DNA of 64,000 nucleotides, taken from contig JACKBA010000032.1 of NCBI GenBank assembly GCA_020634815.1, positions 9,290 through 73,289 of the forward strand. Reading direction: 5' to 3'. The position numbers and the translations under genes are program-made. Below are positions 60,481-64,000 of the stretch, piece by piece. The notes below the pieces were generated by a model. That model saw nothing but the letters and a program-made list of their open reading frames with translations, was not told where the DNA came from and did no database searches. This DNA is from Caldilineaceae bacterium. GTDB taxonomy: Bacteria; Chloroflexota; Anaerolineae; Caldilineales; Caldilineaceae. Numbering within the stretch: the first letter of the stretch is position 1; each line of letters opens with the position of its first letter.

Positions 60481-61425
60481 ATGACGGACAGCAAGGATGC
60501 CATCGAGTTACCGCCGCACTTTGTCAGCAACATCCTCAACGTTTTCGGCGAGGATGGCGCCGGCTTCCTGCGCGCGCTGCCCGCACTGGTCGGCGAGATG
60601 GCGGAACGCTGGGAATTGACGCTGCTGCCTGAGTTCGACAACCTCAGCTTCAACTACGTGTGCCCGGCGATCTGCCGCGACGGCAGCGAGGTCGTCCTCA
60701 AGCTGGGCGTGCCGCATCGCGAGTTGCTGACCGGGATCGAGGCGATCGGGCTGTACGGCGGCAACGGGTGCGCCCGCCTGATCGATGCTGCGCCCGACCG
60801 CGGTGCGCTGCTGTTGGAGCGATTGCAGCCCGGTGCCTTGCTGCGTCCGCTCGTTTTGGAGGACGACGCCGCGGCCACCGCCATCGTCGCCGACGTCATG
60901 GCGGCGCTGTGGCAGCCCGTGCCCGAACAGCACACCTTGCTCACCATTCGCGAGTGGGCGCAGCAACTGGCCAACCTGCGCCCCACCTTTGACGGCAGCA
61001 CCGGGCCTTTTCCACCCTACCTGGTGGACGCGGCCGAGCGCCTCTTCGACGAATTGATCGCATCGAGCGGCCCGCTCATGGTTCTCCACGGCGACCTGCA
61101 CCACGACAACATCATCTCCGCCCAGCGCGCGCCATGGCTGGCCATCGATCCCCAGGGCGTGGCCGGCGAACGCGAATACGAAATCGGCGCGTTGCTCTAC
61201 AACCCGCTGCGCTGGCTGCCTGCTCAACCCGACGTCAAGCGTATCGAGGCGCGACGCATCGACCAGGTCGCCGACCGGCTGGGGCTTGACCGGCAGCGCC
61301 TGCTGGGCTGGGGCATCGCCCAGTGCGTACTCTCGGCCTGGTGGGACTACGACGGCAGCACAGATGGCGGCGACCTGTGCCGCGAAACGCTCTACCTGGC
61401 GGAGGTGTTGTGCGAGTTGCGCTGA
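60481..61425 (+). CDS. APH(6)/hydroxyurea-kinase-like phosphotransferase
   Basis: A 314-residue kinase of the APH_6_hur family (streptomycin 6-phosphotransferase and hydroxyurea kinase relatives). Key motifs are GSEVVLKLGVPHRELLTG, ALLLERLQPGALL, the catalytic loop VLHGDLHHDNIISA and the metal motif WLAIDPQGVAGEREYEIGALLYNP. ATG 60481 follows AGGAAG with good spacing and a TACAAT box lies at 60438-60443. Whether it inactivates an antibiotic or phosphorylates a metabolite cannot be told from sequence; chromosomal relatives are common in soil-type bacteria. Confidence 0.9.
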   Translation: MTDSKDAIELPPHFVSNILNVFGEDGAGFLRALPALVGEMAERWELTLLPEFDNLSFNYVCPAICRDGSEVVLKLGVPHRELLTGIEAIGLYGGNGCARLIDAAPDRGALLLERLQPGALLRPLVLEDDAAATAIVADVMAALWQPVPEQHTLLTIREWAQQLANLRPTFDGSTGPFPPYLVDAAERLFDELIASSGPLMVLHGDLHHDNIISAQRAPWLAIDPQGVAGEREYEIGALLYNPLRWLPAQPDVKRIEARRIDQVADRLGLDRQRLLGWGIAQCVLSAWWDYDGSTDGGDLCRETLYLAEVLCELR

Positions 61426-61438
61426 GCAAGGGGCTCCC

Positions 61439-62845
61439 TCATCCCCCAAACTGCGGCAGCCACTCGCGGAAGGAGACGAGGAAATCGTCGAGGATGGCGC
61501 GCGCGCGGTCGATGTCGTTGATCATGGGGTCGAGCAGCAACGCCTGCATGGCCAGCCCGCGGTCGCCGGTGGCGGCGGCATCGACGACGATCGATGCCAG
61601 CTCCGCCTCGCGGCGGCAGATCTCGATGACCGGACGCGGCAGCGGCGGCGATGTGACACCATGCACGCCGGCGCGGTTGAGCACGCCCGGCACCTCGACA
61701 ACGGCCCAATCAGGCACACCGGGCAGCGCGCCGCGGTTGGGGATGTTGACGGCGGGATAGTAGGTGTTGGCGTCATCCGCTATGCCCAGGATCATCTCCA
61801 CCGCGCCCTCGCTGTGCACGGCACGCAGCGGCTCCAGCGCCTCCTCGCCGCGCGCCAGCCGCTCAGCGCGCGCACGCACGGTGCGCCGCCGCTCGATGTT
61901 GCCCTCCCAGCTCTGCAACTTGAGATCATACTTCTCCCAGGGTTTGGCCAGCGGGTCGTGCGTCCACGCCAGGTACTCCACCATGTGCGTGTCGCCCGCC
62001 GTCGGGCAGAGACCAAAGATTCCGAAAAGCTCACGCGTCATCGGCTCGAAGTCGGTGCGGAAACCGTGCAGGTACTTCTGCCGGAAGTGCGGGTAGAGAT
62101 CTTCGCCCGTGACGCGATCGGTGATGGTGTGCATCCAGGCGAAGTGGTTGATCCCAGAGGAAAGGATGTTGAAACGCTCGTAGCCGCTGCGGATCATCTG
62201 CATGATGGCCGGAACGTTGGGCGCGTCGGTGTGCACGTGAAAGGCGTCACCGTTGGGCACGTCGATGCCGTACTCCTCCGCCAGCACCGCGGCGACGATG
62301 GCATAGGCCCACAAGAATTGGTGGCAGAGCCCCACGCAGCGGATCGACGAATAGCGTTCGATGGCCAGCCCCAGCCGGCTCAGCGGGTTGGTAAAATTGA
62401 GCATCCATGCGCCGGGGCAGAGTTCCTCCATGTCGCGGGCGATGGCCAGCATCTCCGGCACGTTGCGGCAGGTATGGGCAAAGCCGCCCGGCCCGCTATT
62501 CTCGGCATAGGGCTGGCGCACGCCATGGCGCAGGGGAATCTCCCAGTCCTGGCGCCAGACGACCTCGCGCGGCCCGACCTGGATGCAGACGATCACGAAG
62601 TCGGCGCCGCGCAGGAGCGCGCGGCGGTCGGTGCTGGCGGCAATGGTCATGCCGGCATCCCACGCCCGGTTCATGCGCTCGGCCAGCGCGTGCATGGTCT
62701 CCAGCGTGGCGGCGTTGAGATCGCACAGGCCCAGCGTAGCCCCGCGCAGCCGCGGCTCGCGGATGAGCGTCGCCAGCGTGCCCGTGCCGAAGATGGCGCT
62801 CCCCGCGCCGATGACGACGATGTGCGGCGCATTGCGGTCAGTCAT
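61439..62845 (-). CDS. Glycoside hydrolase family 4 enzyme
   Basis: A 468-residue NAD+- and Mn2+-dependent glycosidase of GH4. It starts HIVVIGAGSAIFGTGTLATLI (NAD site), shows LRGADFVIVCIQVG, GPGGFAHTCRNVPEML, MLNFTNPLSRLGLAI, the metal-site Cys and His in CVGLCHQFLWAY, and SSGINHFAWMH. The wording is closest to alpha-galactosidase/MelA-type members acting on non-phosphorylated sugars, but this is not certain. It opens 30 nt upstream of the adjacent SDR start, in the same direction. Confidence 0.9.
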   Translation of the reverse strand: MTDRNAPHIVVIGAGSAIFGTGTLATLIREPRLRGATLGLCDLNAATLETMHALAERMNRAWDAGMTIAASTDRRALLRGADFVIVCIQVGPREVVWRQDWEIPLRHGVRQPYAENSGPGGFAHTCRNVPEMLAIARDMEELCPGAWMLNFTNPLSRLGLAIERYSSIRCVGLCHQFLWAYAIVAAVLAEEYGIDVPNGDAFHVHTDAPNVPAIMQMIRSGYERFNILSSGINHFAWMHTITDRVTGEDLYPHFRQKYLHGFRTDFEPMTRELFGIFGLCPTAGDTHMVEYLAWTHDPLAKPWEKYDLKLQSWEGNIERRRTVRARAERLARGEEALEPLRAVHSEGAVEMILGIADDANTYYPAVNIPNRGALPGVPDWAVVEVPGVLNRAGVHGVTSPPLPRPVIEICRREAELASIVVDAAATGDRGLAMQALLLDPMINDIDRARAILDDFLVSFREWLPQFGG

Positions 62846-62875
62846 TGTATTGCTCCTTGCTGGAAGAGTTGGATT

Positions 62876-63652
62876 TCACGCGCCGGCCATGCGCGGCAGG
62901 GTGCGACCGCCATCCATGACCAGCGTCTGCCCGGTCATCATGTCAAACAGCGGCGCGCAGAGCAGGCAGACCATCTCCGCAACTTCGGCGCGCGTCACCA
63001 GCCGGCCCATGGGTGTGGCGGCCACGGCGCGCGCCACGAAGTCCGGCGCCATCTCCTCGTTGTCGGCGATCAGGTCGGGCGCGATGGCCAGCACCGGCGT
63101 CGACGGCGCCAGTTCCAGGGCCAGCGCCTCGGTCAGGTAGATGACGCCGCTCTTGGCCAGGCCATAGACGGCGTGGCTGCGATGGCGATAGTCCGTCGCC
63201 GCGATGTTGATAATGCGTCCGCTGCCCCGCTCGCGCATGGCGCGCCCCACCGCCTGTGAGAGCAGGAAAGTCGCACGCACGTTGCCGGCCATGATTTCGT
63301 CGAAGTCGGCCAGCGGCAGGTCGAGGAAGGGCGTGTCCACGTACGGCCCTACGTTGTTGACCAGCACGTCGATGGCGCCGAGTTGCGCAGTGACTGCGGC
63401 AACCAGCCGTTCACTGGCGCCAGCGTCGAGCAGATCGGCCTGGAAAGGGAGCGCCGTCGCACCCGCTGCTGTCAGTTCGGCGCACAATGCCCCGGCTGCG
63501 CTGGCTGCCTGGCGATAGTGGACGGCAACGCGCGCGCCGGCCTGCGCCAGCCGCCGGGCGATCGCCACGCCAAGCCCGCGCGAGGCGCCGGTGACCAGGC
63601 ACGTCTTGCCGGCAAGTTGCGGCACGGTTGATGCTTGTTGGTTTGTTGGCAT
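62876..63652 (-). CDS. SDR family oxidoreductase
   Basis: A 258-residue classical SDR: TGASRGLGVAIARRLAQAG (NAD(P) site), NNVGPYVDTPFLDLP, the catalytic YGLAK, and a C-terminal MTGQTLVMDGGRTLP. At the usual catalytic Ser, in INIAATDYRHRSHAVYGLAK, Ala/Thr are found and the segment to Tyr is about two residues shorter than in FabG. It may still be active or may have lost reductase function. It lies next to the GH4 gene and probably serves sugar metabolism. Confidence 0.88.
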   Translation of the reverse strand: MPTNQQASTVPQLAGKTCLVTGASRGLGVAIARRLAQAGARVAVHYRQAASAAGALCAELTAAGATALPFQADLLDAGASERLVAAVTAQLGAIDVLVNNVGPYVDTPFLDLPLADFDEIMAGNVRATFLLSQAVGRAMRERGSGRIINIAATDYRHRSHAVYGLAKSGVIYLTEALALELAPSTPVLAIAPDLIADNEEMAPDFVARAVAATPMGRLVTRAEVAEMVCLLCAPLFDMMTGQTLVMDGGRTLPRMAGA

Positions 63653-63661
63653 GGCTCTCCC

Positions 63662-64000
63662 CTATTCGATTGCGCGCGACAGGCGCGCCACGACCTCGTC
63701 GTCCTCCCACTCGTCCGTCTCCACGAAACCAAGGCCGGCATAAAGGCGAGCTGCAACGGTGTTGGCCGGCTGGTAGGAGAGTGCAAAGTGCCGGAAGCCG
63801 TGCGCCCGCTCGAGCATCGCCATCGCCGCGTTGATAGCCTGCCGGCCGAGGCCTTGCCGCTGCCACGCCCGGTCGATCTGGATGCCGCCCAACCAGCACG
63901 CGCCATCGGCCGGATCGACCGCCCACATGAGGAAGCCGACGACTGCCCCATCATGGACAATGGCCAGCGGCTGCCAGTCGCCCCCATACGCGCAGCGCGC
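63662..64000 (-). CDS. GNAT family N-acetyltransferase, N-terminus beyond the window
   Basis: An acetyltransferase cut by the right edge. The visible 112 residues contain PLAIVHDGAVVGFLMWAV, the acetyl-CoA site IDRAWQRQGLGRQAINAAM, and FALSYQPANTVAARLYAGLGFVETDEWEDDEVVARL, resembling spermidine or amino-acid acetyltransferases. The internal ATG at 63928 is not the true start because GNAT sequence continues upstream of it to the edge. Confidence 0.85.
   Translation of the reverse strand, partial: ARCAYGGDWQPLAIVHDGAVVGFLMWAVDPADGACWLGGIQIDRAWQRQGLGRQAINAAMAMLERAHGFRHFALSYQPANTVAARLYAGLGFVETDEWEDDEVVARLSRAIE

Noticed and set aside
60481..61425. Acquired antibiotic-resistance gene
   Set aside because: The APH(6)-like kinase has host-like base composition and no mobile-element context; a chromosomal metabolic or intrinsic kinase is more likely.

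Overview
The window looks like a chromosomal stretch from a GC-rich, non-pathogenic environmental bacterium, most likely a Chloroflexota member (Anaerolineae/Caldilineales-like). This is an inference from gene style. The signs are lipoproteins with Ala/Pro-rich linkers after the lipobox, a SARP-type giant ATPase regulator, T-box control of trp genes, a short-chain-type threonine dehydrogenase, GH4 and Gfo/Idh sugar enzymes, and long intergenic inverted repeats built from short repeated words. No rRNA, tRNA, phage or complete transposon was recognised.

Layout. 1-2.5 kb: an RDD membrane protein (cut by the left edge) translationally coupled to a helical-repeat protein, then DUF2905. 2.5-13.2 kb: a tryptophan operon behind a sigma70-type promoter and a Trp-specific T-box leader, in the order trpE, trpS, trpG, a phosphotransferase-fold kinase, a membrane protein, trpD, hicB-hicA, trpC, an aromatic amino-acid decarboxylase and trpF. 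trpA and trpB are not in the window. 13.2-16.5 kb (minus strand): arylamine N-acetyltransferase, a small zinc-ribbon membrane protein and two secreted proteins. 16.7-19.6 kb: a nitrate/sulfonate-type ABC importer whose ATPase gene is separated from its permease by two tandem hairpin repeats. 19.6-20.9 kb: three tandem ~142-bp repeats, then a UPF0175/PIN (DUF3368) toxin-antitoxin pair. 20.9-25.4 kb: acyl-CoA dehydrogenase converging on selB and a coiled-coil protein.

25.6-34.1 kb: two GT4 glycosyltransferases, a Gfo/Idh/MocA oxidoreductase and an Fe3+-type ABC importer with a fused double permease. 34.2-37.2 kb: a small conserved protein, a thioredoxin-like lipoprotein with its CcdA-type electron donor, and a csp-slyD operon. 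37.2-42.9 kb: kbl-tdh (threonine to glycine), a DAP-decarboxylase-like gene and an ABC exporter. 43.1-47.6 kb: a 1,523-residue SARP-ATPase-TPR regulator. 48.6-54.7 kb (minus strand): a 2-oxoacid:ferredoxin oxidoreductase operon (ferredoxin, alpha, beta, inserted methyltransferase, gamma) downstream of ilvD. 54.8-64 kb: a NagB-like deaminase, a MITE-like element, a Cys-rich secreted protein, a NarL-type two-component pair, an APH(6)-like kinase, a GH4 glycosidase, an SDR and a GNAT acetyltransferase cut by the right edge.

The two strongest second-look signals are (1) the trp operon, with a T-box, its own TrpS, an embedded start/stop-coupled HicBA pair, an aromatic decarboxylase and related hairpins ahead of trpE and trpG; and (2) the recurring family of long intergenic inverted repeats, each arm made of a short word repeated many times. 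All coordinates come from reading the sequence; no database search was run.
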